From positions 682,001-746,000 of the forward strand of contig JAIQFD010000001.1 of the NCBI GenBank assembly GCA_020073495.1: a stretch of 64,000 nt of DNA, written 5' to 3'. The stretch is from Terriglobia bacterium (GTDB taxonomy: Bacteria; Acidobacteriota; Terriglobia; Terriglobales; Acidobacteriaceae). The first letter of the stretch is position 1. Every line of letters starts with the position of its first letter. Position numbers and translations under genes: made by a program. A model generated the notes under the pieces. That model saw only the letters and a program-made list of their open reading frames with translations. It made no database searches and had not been told where the DNA came from. This document shows, piece by piece, positions 15,342 to 23,292 of this stretch.

Positions 15342-15764
15342 ATGAGGAGGGTTATTGTACTTTTCCTTCTGGTCTCTCTCTACTCAACAACAGCCATGGC
15401 GGGTAGACCTGCCGAGCGCAAATTAACGGTCGAGCAAGCCAGAGCGCTCGTTATGGCATCCCTCACCACGCAGGAGAGACGGCTGCCAAAAGTGGAAGCG
15501 GAACACTTCGACGACCCAGATAACCCGAGCCCGAGGTTTTTGATCTTCACGGTGGTTTGGGAAGGGTTACCTAAAGGAAGTGTGGTCGCGGGCATGTATG
15601 CAGTTGACCCCTATACTGGAGATGTCTTTGGCGCCAACAAGGAGTGTGACGAAGTGAAGAACGAAAGGCTTGAGCGTCTCCAAGCGCAAGTTCGCGCCAA
15701 GCTCCATCTCTCGCAGTCGGAATATCGGCGACTGAAAACAAAAGGCCCGCTTTGCGAAGAGTAA
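15342..15764 (+). CDS. Small secreted protein of unknown function
   Basis: A 140-residue protein with a Sec signal peptide (MRRVIVLFLLVSLYSTTAMA, cleavage near AMA-G). The start is fixed by a GGGAGGG ribosome site 7 nt upstream. The mature part carries LTVEQARALVMASLTTQE and GMYAVDPYTGDVFGA, similar to the PepSY-like pattern of small inhibitory domains, followed by a charged C-terminus. It is the third small exported protein behind a repeat-B cassette. Confidence 0.65.
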   Translation: MRRVIVLFLLVSLYSTTAMAGRPAERKLTVEQARALVMASLTTQERRLPKVEAEHFDDPDNPSPRFLIFTVVWEGLPKGSVVAGMYAVDPYTGDVFGANKECDEVKNERLERLQAQVRAKLHLSQSEYRRLKTKGPLCEE

Positions 15765-16099
15765 GTACCGCGTTGAGTCTGGACAGCTCTCTGGCCGCCC
15801 GATGCTGCCGGGGTGACGGTTGCCGGTGGTTGGGGTGACCTTTTCGGGTTCCCGAGGCTCCGGCCTTGGGGCTGGGTTTTTGCGCTGCCTTCGGCATCGG
15901 GTTTAGCCATGACACGTCACCCCAGAATGGGTGCTGCACAGCAACTTTGGTTGCTGTAGGGTAACCACTGAAAACACGGGAGTTAGATAATCTCCGGCGC
16001 AGTGCAGCGCTGGCGGTTGCTGTACAGGCTACCCACTTTCACTTATGGCGTGGACGGGGAGGGCCGTCCGAACGCAGTCACAGCCAGCAGCGGGCCGGC

Positions 16100-16203
16100 G
16101 GGTGGCCCAGGTAAAAGGGGGTGCCCCAGACGAGCCGGTTTTGCTCGTCTGGGGATCATAAAAATAAACTTGCCTTGTGCAGTTTCGCCTGTAAGACGCT
16201 AAG
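16100..16203. repeat. Repeat module C, copy 2, with internal hairpin
   Basis: It has the same ordered landmarks as 12505-12575, but contains the hairpin CCCCAGACGAGC / GCTCGTCTGGGG (16124-16135 with 16143-16154, 12 bp, perfect). The loop is CGGTTTT, the reverse complement of the AAAACCG loop in the other REPs. Confidence 0.7.
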
Positions 16204-16236
16204 CCGCTGAGATCACGCCCCTTAGCAACCCCCAAG

Positions 16237-16587
16237 TATAGCTTTTAGCAATGTCAAGCGCCGCCTTCCCGCCTGTTGTAACTCATTGATTCCGTTGCCC
16301 TTCGCATTCCGCACCCACACGTCCACAACTCTTCGATTTGCTACTCTGGAGGTAGCGCCTCCCGCGCCGCCACTGCCCTCGCGCCGCCGCCGCTCTTTGA
16401 AAATCCGCTGCCTGGACTTCCTTTGTGTACGTTTGTGCTCCTCTGTGTCCTTTGTGTTGAGTCCTTTTCCATTTGGTCCGCGTGAATCCGCGGCAGATGA
16501 ATTTCTCCTCCGTTAACTCCTTTGAATAACTGATCTTGCAAGCACCGCATTGCAAACAAAGGGACTTCCCGACAGACCGTACGGATA
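16237..16587. repeat. Long dispersed intergenic repeat, copy 2 (interrupted)
   Basis: Parallels 7006-7340 (TATAGCTTTTAGCAATGTCA, AACTCATTGATTCCG, GTCCACAACTCTTCGA, TCCTTTGAA). The transposon at 16588 interrupts it, and the copy resumes at 19177 with CAGCTAAGTCCTTTG and a G-run ending near 19245. Confidence 0.6.
16580..16587. repeat. Target-site duplication, left copy
   Basis: TACGGATA, identical to 19177-19184, directly flanking the inverted repeat. Confidence 0.9.
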
Positions 16588-16674
16588 GGTAAGAATATAG
16601 TTGGCTAACCCAAATGCAAATAAAAGCGGGGGTATCAATCTATCTGGCTAACCAAGAGTGCTAAAAAATGAAGG

Positions 16675-17523
16675 GTGAAGAGCACTTTAGAGTTGCCAGT
16701 AAGCGACAATGACCCATCGTGGTGGGACGATGGAGATTTGTTAATGGCGATTGATCTGGGCTATGACGAAAGCGGAAGCGACCAAATCCTGCTCGTGTCA
16801 ATGCAACTCGGGGTCGGGGAAGATGCGCGTAAACTAAAACGTCGCTGGCGGGCCTTTCTGAGAAAACACCACCTCCCGTATTTCCATTCAAAGGAATTCT
16901 CCGATTCATTGGGCGGAATATTCGCAGGGATAAATAGGCCCAAGCGGGAGCGCCTGCTGCAAAATCTCGTGAACCTTATTCGGCTGAGGTTACGTATTGG
17001 AATGACTGTCCGAATTGATCTCAGTAAATATGAAGAGACTACCTCTCCTGAATTTCGCTCACGATATGGAACCGCGTATAGCTGTGCAATTAATGTACTG
17101 TTACTGGGCGCTTCACTGTACATGGACGTATTTAAGTTAGGCAAAGATGTGAACATTCTGGTTGAGGATGGGCACAGAAATTCGCGGCAGGCGCTTGAGA
17201 TTTTGAATGACCTGAAAAAGTCTGAACCGCCGCAAGCTCCAGTGAGAATCCTTACTGCCGCGCTCGGCTCCAAGAGAGACCACCCGATTCTGCAAGCCGC
17301 TGATATGCTGGCCTATTCGGAATGGCAAAAGATTTCCGCTGGAGACTTGGCTATTTACCATCATCTCCATGCCCCAGGGAACGCCTATCAGCCAGAAATG
17401 ATTGACGATTGCATACCTGATTTGGTTAAGGTGTTCACCGATGGCGCGGCGGAAATACAGCGGCAGAGAATTGAATTCGGTCGAAAACGAACTCAGGAGA
17501 TTGAATTAAGGCAGAAGAAATAG
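16675..17523 (+). CDS. DUF3800 protein carried as transposon cargo
   Basis: A 282-residue protein. It shows the DUF3800 signature: an early acidic DESG motif (LMAIDLGYDESGSDQILLVS, about residues 23-42), a mid LVEDGHRNSR, and the C-terminal LQAADMLAYSEW helix. DUF3800 is predicted to have an RNase-H-like fold; biochemical function is unproven. The GTG at 16675 keeps a 22-residue lead; an ATG at 16744 just before AIDLGYDESG is an alternative. It lies inside the transposon beside the left end, has lower GC than chromosomal genes and points toward the transposase. Confidence 0.82.
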   Translation: MKSTLELPVSDNDPSWWDDGDLLMAIDLGYDESGSDQILLVSMQLGVGEDARKLKRRWRAFLRKHHLPYFHSKEFSDSLGGIFAGINRPKRERLLQNLVNLIRLRLRIGMTVRIDLSKYEETTSPEFRSRYGTAYSCAINVLLLGASLYMDVFKLGKDVNILVEDGHRNSRQALEILNDLKKSEPPQAPVRILTAALGSKRDHPILQAADMLAYSEWQKISAGDLAIYHHLHAPGNAYQPEMIDDCIPDLVKVFTDGAAEIQRQRIEFGRKRTQEIELRQKK

Positions 17524-17619
17524 AAAAGCCACGATGCCAGTCGGGGCCACAATTCGCAATCTCTAAGCGCACATTAGCGCAGAGGATTGCGTGTGTCAAT
17601 TGCCTCTCTGCTCCATTAT

Positions 17620-17889
17620 TCAGTTAACTGGGCCCGACGTTGGTATAGGAATATCTATAAGTCGGTCATTGCTCTTGGGCGGAGTCCATCCAAAACCGCG
17701 GAGGAATGTGGCCGTGCGATCGGCTGGGCCATCGAGCCGAATGGTGCAATTAGCGAACATAGAGTCCACCCATACACAATCGCTACCTCCATACACGAGT
17801 ATGCACTCGGTGAAGGAACAGCAGATAAAACGTTTACCGTCCATGTAGATTGTGATTCCACGCGCGGTCTGATTCTCTATGGTGTCCAT
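17620..17889 (-). CDS. Small cysteine-patterned protein, transposon cargo
   Basis: An 89-residue protein (MDTIENQTARGITIYMDGKR...). The pattern DGKRF-C-FTEC-LVYGG...ANCTIRLDGPADRT..FL resembles a widespread family of small pentapeptide-like beta proteins with conserved Cys positions, whose function is unknown to me. The ATG at 17889 is preceded by GAGGA at 9-nt spacing. The opposite strand is also open over this stretch but lacks such a pattern. Its presence inside the IS1595 ends makes it cargo. Confidence 0.65.
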   Translation of the reverse strand: MDTIENQTARGITIYMDGKRFICCSFTECILVYGGSDCVWVDSMFANCTIRLDGPADRTATFLRGFGWTPPKSNDRLIDIPIPTSGPVN

Positions 17890-17950
17890 AACTGCACTTC
17901 CTCTCTTTTGCACGCAACCGAATACCACGATGTGAGTTATGATTGGAAGC

Positions 17951-18142
17951 ATGAAGTCTAAACCCAAGCCCTCGGACGAGTACACGGCTTTCCAAAGCAC
18001 ACTTCGGCGCGTGCTCCAATGCAGCAAAGAGGAGCTGAAAGCGCGTGAACTGGAATATCAGAAATCGCGTGAGGGATTGCCGAAGCGCGGCCCCAAACCT
18101 AAGACTTCCGCTTCGGGCCGCGCTTCCCGCGCACAGGGTTAG
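17951..18142 (+). CDS. Small basic protein, transposon cargo
   Basis: A 63-residue protein (MKSKPKPSDEYTAFQSTLRR...). It has a helical DEYTAFQSTLRRVLQCSKEE core and a Lys/Pro/Arg-rich tail (LPKRGPKPKTSASGRASR). Short proteins with a DE(F/Y)xxFxxxLxxVLxxSKEE pattern are common in acidobacterial genomes (from memory). The stop codon overlaps that of the convergent transposase gene. Promoter sequence would have to lie within the divergent gap shared with the 89-residue gene. Confidence 0.6.
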   Translation: MKSKPKPSDEYTAFQSTLRRVLQCSKEELKARELEYQKSREGLPKRGPKPKTSASGRASRAQG

Positions 18143-19125
18143 TTAGTCGTTTCTCCCACCTTGCCAGTGACTTCCGCAAAAGTCAGCCTGCGTCCCGCGA
18201 TCTGCGATAGCAATTCTGCGAAGCGCACACTGTCCGGCACAGGCTTATCGTTTTCGTCTTTTCGATTGTTGTAGCGGAAAACCTGCTCATCCAAATAGCG
18301 ATGCAGATGGAACGGTTCGACTGAGACGTAAGTGCCATTCAATCCGCGTTTCAGCAGCGACCAGAAATTCTCGATTCCCTGAGTGTGTACGCGGCCACGG
18401 ACGTACTCTTCCATGTGATTCACGACCGCATGGTTGTACCGCCATCCCAAGTGGTCGTATCCGATGTGGCTGTCGGTGTAGACAGTGGAACCATACTTGA
18501 CGTGCTTCCGCACCATCGCATCCATAGTGTCCCGATGCAGGTACGGCACGACTTCAGCACGCGCTTTGCCAGCAGTACGGTCAATAGTTCCCATCACAAT
18601 CGCCTTGTTGCGGATAGCGCCGCCCGATCCGCGCAATTCGGCGCGTTTGCGAACGTGCATATTGCGCAGCTTGCCGCCAACGTAAGTTTCGTCCGCTTCG
18701 CACTCCGAACCTGGGCCGCCAAGCTTAAAGCCAGAACGATTCCGCATGGCGAGTCTGAGCCGATGCAGCATGAACCATGCGCTCTTTTGGGTAACTCCGG
18801 TAGCGCGTGCAATCTCGTAAGAACTGACACCGTTGCGGCAGTTCGCCAGCATCCAAGTCGCGATCAGCCACTTGGAGAGCGGGATAGGCGAGTCCTCGAA
18901 AATGCTGCCTTGCTTGACGGAGAACTGATGGCGACACGCCTTGCATTTGAATCGCTGCTGAGTGCTTATGTAGTAGTGCTCAGTCTTAGCGCACTTCGGG
19001 CAGCGCGGCACGCCATCGGGCCAACGTAGCGCAGCAACAGTATCCACGCAGGTCTGCCCGTCGCTGTACATCTGCACGGCTTGCTGCAAGGTGCGTGGGA
19101 GTTTGATTTCTTTGGGGTCTTTCAT
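18139..19125 (-). CDS. IS1595-family (ISXO2-like) transposase
   Basis: A 328-residue transposase. Residues ~35-65 form a zinc ribbon (CPKC, then CKAC, with RFKCKACRHQFSVKQGSIFE). A helix-turn-helix-like segment follows (GVSSYEIARATGVTQKSAWF). The DDE_Tnp_ISXO2 catalytic core has ECEADETYVGG, VYTDSHIGYD and QGIENFWSLLKRGLNGTY. The gene is full length and undisrupted. It reads inward from the right end of the element, and its start is about 25 bp from the right inverted repeat. Confidence 0.95.
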   Translation of the reverse strand: MKDPKEIKLPRTLQQAVQMYSDGQTCVDTVAALRWPDGVPRCPKCAKTEHYYISTQQRFKCKACRHQFSVKQGSIFEDSPIPLSKWLIATWMLANCRNGVSSYEIARATGVTQKSAWFMLHRLRLAMRNRSGFKLGGPGSECEADETYVGGKLRNMHVRKRAELRGSGGAIRNKAIVMGTIDRTAGKARAEVVPYLHRDTMDAMVRKHVKYGSTVYTDSHIGYDHLGWRYNHAVVNHMEEYVRGRVHTQGIENFWSLLKRGLNGTYVSVEPFHLHRYLDEQVFRYNNRKDENDKPVPDSVRFAELLSQIAGRRLTFAEVTGKVGETTN

Positions 19126-19176
19126 AGCAAGGAAAGGATAGCCGAAAGACTTGGGTTAGTCAAGTATATTTTTACC

Positions 19177-19184
19177 TACGGATA
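19177..19184. repeat. Target-site duplication, right copy
   Basis: TACGGATA, identical to 16580-16587. Confidence 0.9.
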
Positions 19185-19250
19185 TCAGCAGCTAAGTCCT
19201 TTGTTTCAACAGATTCGGGTGGGGGGTAGGGGGTTAACCAGGGTCCCTCC

Positions 19251-20072
19251 CTACTGAGGTATCGCTTGCGGCCTGGAGTTCATCAGCTCCTCGAAGCGCG
19301 GGTCCTTGCGCAAGGCGGCGAATTCCTCGTCTTTATAGACCGACTCGATGTGCGGGTAGCCTTCTTCTATGGCCTTGCGGAGATAGTGCAGCGAGCGCTC
19401 GAAATTGCCGTTGCGCGCGTACAGCTTGGCCACGACGTAGGAGTAGCGGGCGCGGTCCTGGGGGGAGGCGATATGCGCCTGGATCCCGCCGCTGGATTGG
19501 CGTTCGAGGATGTCGGGATCGAGTTCGAGGGCTCGGAGGTACTCAGCACTGGCTTTGTCGAACTCCTGGCGTGAAAAGAGTGCGGTCGCCAGGTTGCTGT
19601 GGAAGGACGCTGATCCGGGCCGCAATCCGATGGCTTTGCGATACAGCTTGATGGCTTTCTTGTAATCCTGCTGGATATAGAAGACGACGCCCCTGTTGTT
19701 GACCGCGTCGGACAGCCCCGGTTCGAGTTTCACGGCGCGATCGAAGTCCTTCCCGGCATCGACGTATCGCATGAGCTGGAGCTCCGCGATCCCCAGCTTG
19801 TTCCACAGCGAGGCCGCTTTGGGCGATTTGGCGAGCGCAGCCCGGTAATAATCGATGGCGTCGGCGTAATACTTCTGGGCGCGCAGGGTATCGGCCTGAC
19901 CTTCCAGTTGCGACGCGGTCATGTTGGGATCCGGCGGCTCAGCATGATGGAATTGCGATGGGGCCAGGGCCGTGCTTTCCTGGGTGGCCGGGCCGGTCAG
20001 CGGAGTGGGCCCCTGCGCGAAAGCGACGGCAGCGGCCAGGATGCACGTGGTCAGTGCGAGAAGGCGAAGCAT
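19251..20072 (-). CDS. Secreted TPR protein
   Basis: A 273-residue protein with a signal peptide (MLRLLALTTCILAAAVAFAQ) and at least four tetratricopeptide repeats from about residue 55 (e.g. YADAIDYYRAALAKSPKAAS, AVNNRGVVFYIQQDYKKAIK, SNLATALFSRQEFDKASAEY). The ATG is chosen with GAGGG six bases upstream. It lies 78 bp downstream of the PBP gene on the same strand and may be part of its transcript. Partner unknown. Confidence 0.8.
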   Translation of the reverse strand: MLRLLALTTCILAAAVAFAQGPTPLTGPATQESTALAPSQFHHAEPPDPNMTASQLEGQADTLRAQKYYADAIDYYRAALAKSPKAASLWNKLGIAELQLMRYVDAGKDFDRAVKLEPGLSDAVNNRGVVFYIQQDYKKAIKLYRKAIGLRPGSASFHSNLATALFSRQEFDKASAEYLRALELDPDILERQSSGGIQAHIASPQDRARYSYVVAKLYARNGNFERSLHYLRKAIEEGYPHIESVYKDEEFAALRKDPRFEELMNSRPQAIPQ

Positions 20073-20150
20073 GGCGGACCCTCTTTCTCTCCAGTTACTC
20101 CAACCACTCGCCGCTCCGCAAGGACAGTGGCCCGGCAACGGGGCCGCAGC

Positions 20151-22748
20151 CTAGCGAGGAGCGCTGCCGCCCGCGTTGGGAGGCGGGGGCGGATTGGCGG
20201 GCGGTGGCTGCTTGTTCTGGTCGTCCTCACCCTTGAAGACACCAAAGATTTTCCCAAAGAAACCTTTTTTCTTTTTCTCCGGTGGCTGCTGGCCGACTTG
20301 CTGCTGGGCCTGTGCCCCGGATTGCGGTTGAGGGTTAGACACCGGAGGGGCCGGCTTGGCTCCGAGGCCGAAGATGCGGGAGAACAAACTGCGGTGGTCG
20401 CTCTGGTCGCAGGTGTCGCGCGGTTCGGTGCCGGCGATGAACTCGGCGGTGTAGTCGTCGGGGCAGGTGGAGGTGGCCAGGCGGTTGGTCACCTTGTCGA
20501 GGGTGACTTCGACCACGCCGGGAGGCTGGGGAAACGACTGGACATCGCGGTACTGCGGCATCTGCACGGCCCGTTTCATGAATTCGGCCCAGATGGGCGC
20601 CGCGGTCACCGCCCCGCTCAGGCGCAGGTCGCTGTAGTCGTCGAAGCCGATCCAGACAATGCAGAGCAGGTTGCTGGTGTAGCCGGCGAACCAGCCGTCG
20701 TGCGAAGTGCCGGTCTTCCCTGCGGCGGGGGCGCTGAAGCCGCGAGCGCGCACCGGGTAAGCGGTGCCGAAATTGACCACGCCCTCCATCATGTTGGTCA
20801 TGACAGCGGCAACGCGGGGATCGAGCACATCGCGCCTTTCGGGGCTGTAGTCTTCGATGACGTTGCCCTGAGCGTCGCGCACGGACTTGACCATGATGGG
20901 CGACACATGAGTGCCGCCATTGGCGAAGACGGTGTAGGCGCTGGCCATGTCGAGCGGGCTGGCGTCGTAGGCACCGAGGGCCATGGCAGGCGTGGCCTTC
21001 ACGGAGGTGATGCCCGCGGCGTTCGCCAGAGCGGCGACGTTCTCATAGCCGGCCATCTCCGCCACCTTCACCGTCGCATTATTCAAGGATTGCGCCAGCG
21101 CATACCGGGCGGTCACCGGGCCGTGGTACTCCTCTTTGTAGTTCCGCGGCTCGTAGATCTGGTCGCCGAAGCTGAAGGTGGTCGGGGAATCGTCCACCAT
21201 CGACGCGGGAGTGAAGGCGCCCTCGGGATTGGTGAGAGCGGTATTGATGGCCGCCCCGTAGACGAACGGCTTGAAGATCGAGCCGGTGGGACGCCTGGCG
21301 ACAGCGTGGTTCAACTGGCTGGCGCCGTAGTTGCGGCCGCCGATCAGCGCCAGCACCGCTCCGCTGTGGGGATCGAGGGCGACGAGCGCGACCTGGGCCT
21401 GCGGGCCGGGCAGGACTTTGGTCTCGGTCCTGGCGGTCTGGCCGGCGCCTACCTTCACGCGCTTGGTGCGCAGCCTGGCGACCTGCTCGTCCACCAGCTT
21501 GATGCCTGCCTGGACCGCCTCGGCGGCGGCCCGCTGCAGGTCTGGATCGAGCGTGGTGTAGATGCGATAGGAGTTCTCGTTCAGTTCCCGCTCGTTGTAA
21601 CGCTGGGTGAGCGTGTCTTTGACCAGGTCCACGAAGTAGGGAGCGTCGGTGGCGTCGACGTTGGGGGGCGCGAGCTTGAGCGGCGTGGCCTTGGCACGGT
21701 CGGCCTCGTCGCGGTTGATGGCGCCGGTCTCGACCATGGACTCCAGCACCAGGTTGCGGCGCTCGAGAGCGCGCTCGGGGTTCTTGTAGGGATTCAGGTA
21801 GTTGGGGCGCTGGATCATGCCCGCGATCAAGGCCGCTTCAGGCAGGGTCAGCGATTTGATGTCCTTGCCGAAATAGGCCTGCGCGGCCTCACCGAAGCCG
21901 TTGATGGTGAACGAGCCGCGCTGGCCCATGTACACCGAATTGGCGTAGAGCTCGAAGATCTGCTGCTTGCTGAAGCGTTGCTCCAACTGCACGGCGATGA
22001 GCATCTCGGAGAGCTTGCGGGTGAACTTCTTCTCCGGGGTCAGAAAGAAGCCGCGGGCGATCTGCATGGTGATGGTGGAGCCGCCCTGCTGCGGCTTGCC
22101 GCCGAAGCGGAGGTCCACCAGCGCGGCCTCGGCCAGCCGGTAGTAGTTCACGCCGCCGTGTTCGAAGAAGCGGCGATCCTCGATGGCGAGGACGGCGTCG
22201 ACCAGGACCTTGGGAATGTCGTAGTAGCTGATGAGGCGCCGCTTGGAGCGCTGTTCGCCTTCGAACAGGGCGGTGACCAGCTGCGGCTCGAGCTCGTAGG
22301 CGGACAGGTCCTGGCCGTTCTTGTCGGCCGTGGAGGCGATGCGGTCCACCCTGCCGTCAGTGATGTGGATCACCGCCCCATCGGCGCTGTGATAAGACTC
22401 CGTGCCGGGGACGATCTGGATCCCACCGCTCTGCAGGTGGTACGTGCCGAAGCGACTGTCGCCGGCGTCGTTGTAGCCGGCGCGGCGAAGCTGGTTGGCG
22501 ATCTCCTGGCTCGTGACCTTTTCGCCCAGGCGGACTTCCCTGGGCAAGGCATAGATCTTGGCGGCGTTGGAGAAGATGCGACCGCTCATGCGGCGGTCCA
22601 CGATCCTCTGATACTTCACGTAATACCAGGCAAAGACGCTCAACAGGAAGGTGCAGACGACGATGAGCGCCGCCGCCGCTGCCTTGACGGCGGCCGGTGG
22701 GATTGGGGCGCTCTTCCTAGCCTTCGATAGCTTCAGCTTGACTGCCAT
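20151..22748 (-). CDS. Class A penicillin-binding protein (PBP1A type)
   Basis: An 865-residue bifunctional peptidoglycan synthase. One transmembrane anchor sits at residues ~21-43. The glycosyltransferase-51 domain carries the catalytic EDRRFFEH at 190-197 and GGSTITMQIAR at 222-232. The transpeptidase domain has all three motifs: SIFK at 490-493, SLN at 554-556 and KTGT at 678-681. The C-terminus ends in a Pro/Gln/Lys-rich low-complexity tail (residues ~790-865). It polymerises lipid II and crosslinks glycan strands at the outer face of the inner membrane. Confidence 0.94.
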   Translation of the reverse strand: MAVKLKLSKARKSAPIPPAAVKAAAAALIVVCTFLLSVFAWYYVKYQRIVDRRMSGRIFSNAAKIYALPREVRLGEKVTSQEIANQLRRAGYNDAGDSRFGTYHLQSGGIQIVPGTESYHSADGAVIHITDGRVDRIASTADKNGQDLSAYELEPQLVTALFEGEQRSKRRLISYYDIPKVLVDAVLAIEDRRFFEHGGVNYYRLAEAALVDLRFGGKPQQGGSTITMQIARGFFLTPEKKFTRKLSEMLIAVQLEQRFSKQQIFELYANSVYMGQRGSFTINGFGEAAQAYFGKDIKSLTLPEAALIAGMIQRPNYLNPYKNPERALERRNLVLESMVETGAINRDEADRAKATPLKLAPPNVDATDAPYFVDLVKDTLTQRYNERELNENSYRIYTTLDPDLQRAAAEAVQAGIKLVDEQVARLRTKRVKVGAGQTARTETKVLPGPQAQVALVALDPHSGAVLALIGGRNYGASQLNHAVARRPTGSIFKPFVYGAAINTALTNPEGAFTPASMVDDSPTTFSFGDQIYEPRNYKEEYHGPVTARYALAQSLNNATVKVAEMAGYENVAALANAAGITSVKATPAMALGAYDASPLDMASAYTVFANGGTHVSPIMVKSVRDAQGNVIEDYSPERRDVLDPRVAAVMTNMMEGVVNFGTAYPVRARGFSAPAAGKTGTSHDGWFAGYTSNLLCIVWIGFDDYSDLRLSGAVTAAPIWAEFMKRAVQMPQYRDVQSFPQPPGVVEVTLDKVTNRLATSTCPDDYTAEFIAGTEPRDTCDQSDHRSLFSRIFGLGAKPAPPVSNPQPQSGAQAQQQVGQQPPEKKKKGFFGKIFGVFKGEDDQNKQPPPANPPPPPNAGGSAPR

Positions 22749-22914
22749 GGATAGAATGCGCGGAGCACCAGGCCCTACTTACCTGAGACGGCATAAAAGG
22801 CCAGAGCGTTATCCAGCCGAGCCCAGAATCTCACCCCCGGGTATTCGGCTGCCATCATTTTAGATGTTTTCACGGAGGGGCGCTTGGTAGCCCACCGGCC
22901 AGAGCTTCGCCAGA

Positions 22915-23256
22915 TCAAATCCGCCGGTTCTTGGTCGCCGGCGAGAAATGCAGATCGAAGGGATACATCGGGATATCGATGTGGACCGTGTAATCGGCCG
23001 AGATGGCCAGGTCGTTCCCCATACGCTGGATCTTGACCTGTTCGGAGGTCAAGGGAATGTCGTATTCGTGGGCCTTCTTCGCGATGGTGTCCCGGATCTC
23101 CTGCTCGCTTTTCGGAGTGTAGGAGAAGTACCGGGCCTGATTTTCGAGCTCATCCTGGAACTGGTAGTTGGAAAAATAGGGCGGCAAGACCTTCCAAGCC
23201 ATATAAAACATCGCCACGATAACGCATAAGCCAAACAGAGCCTTGATCGTTTTCAT
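22915..23256 (-). CDS. Small membrane-anchored DUF4845-like protein
   Basis: A 113-residue protein with one N-terminal membrane segment (LFGLCVIVAMFYMAWKVLP, about 7-25) followed by a short alpha-beta periplasmic domain (NYQFQDELENQARYFSYTPK). This resembles the DUF4845 pattern of small anchored proteins next to cell-wall or protein-processing genes. It lies between proS and the PBP gene with the same orientation. Function unknown. Confidence 0.65.
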   Translation of the reverse strand: MKTIKALFGLCVIVAMFYMAWKVLPPYFSNYQFQDELENQARYFSYTPKSEQEIRDTIAKKAHEYDIPLTSEQVKIQRMGNDLAISADYTVHIDIPMYPFDLHFSPATKNRRI

Positions 23257-23292
23257 CGCCCTTGTCCCTCAGCGGCGCCGGGAATCGGGCCC

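Larger units (their letters stand above)
15765..16587. other. Gene-free spacer up to the transposon
   Basis: This 820-bp spacer has no supported gene. It contains a GC-rich GGGGTGACGGTTGCC/GGTTGGGGTGACC region (15810-15850), module C with its hairpin (16100-16203), and the interrupted long dispersed repeat from 16237. Confidence 0.6.
16588..19176. mobile_element. IS1595-family transposon with cargo genes (2589 bp)
   Basis: The ends are 26-bp inverted repeats: 16588-16613 (GGTAAGAATATAGTTG...) and 19151-19176 on the other strand (GGTAAAAATATACTTG...), with 23 of 26 positions identical. The element is bracketed by an 8-bp direct duplication TACGGATA at 16580-16587 and 19177-19184, the size expected for IS1595-family insertions. 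Inside are a DUF3800 gene, two small genes and the transposase. Removing the element and one duplication restores a continuous copy of the long dispersed repeat. Low GC and different codon use relative to the chromosome indicate recent acquisition. Confidence 0.93.

Noticed and set aside
17587-17961. Rightward 124-codon frame inside the transposon
   Set aside because: It overlaps the leftward 89-residue frame, which has a better ribosome site and a recognisable Cys/DGKRF pattern.
18100-18160. Left end of the IS1595 element directly behind the transposase gene
   Set aside because: GGGTTAGT is repeated there only in direct orientation; the true left end with inverted repeat and target duplication is at 16588.
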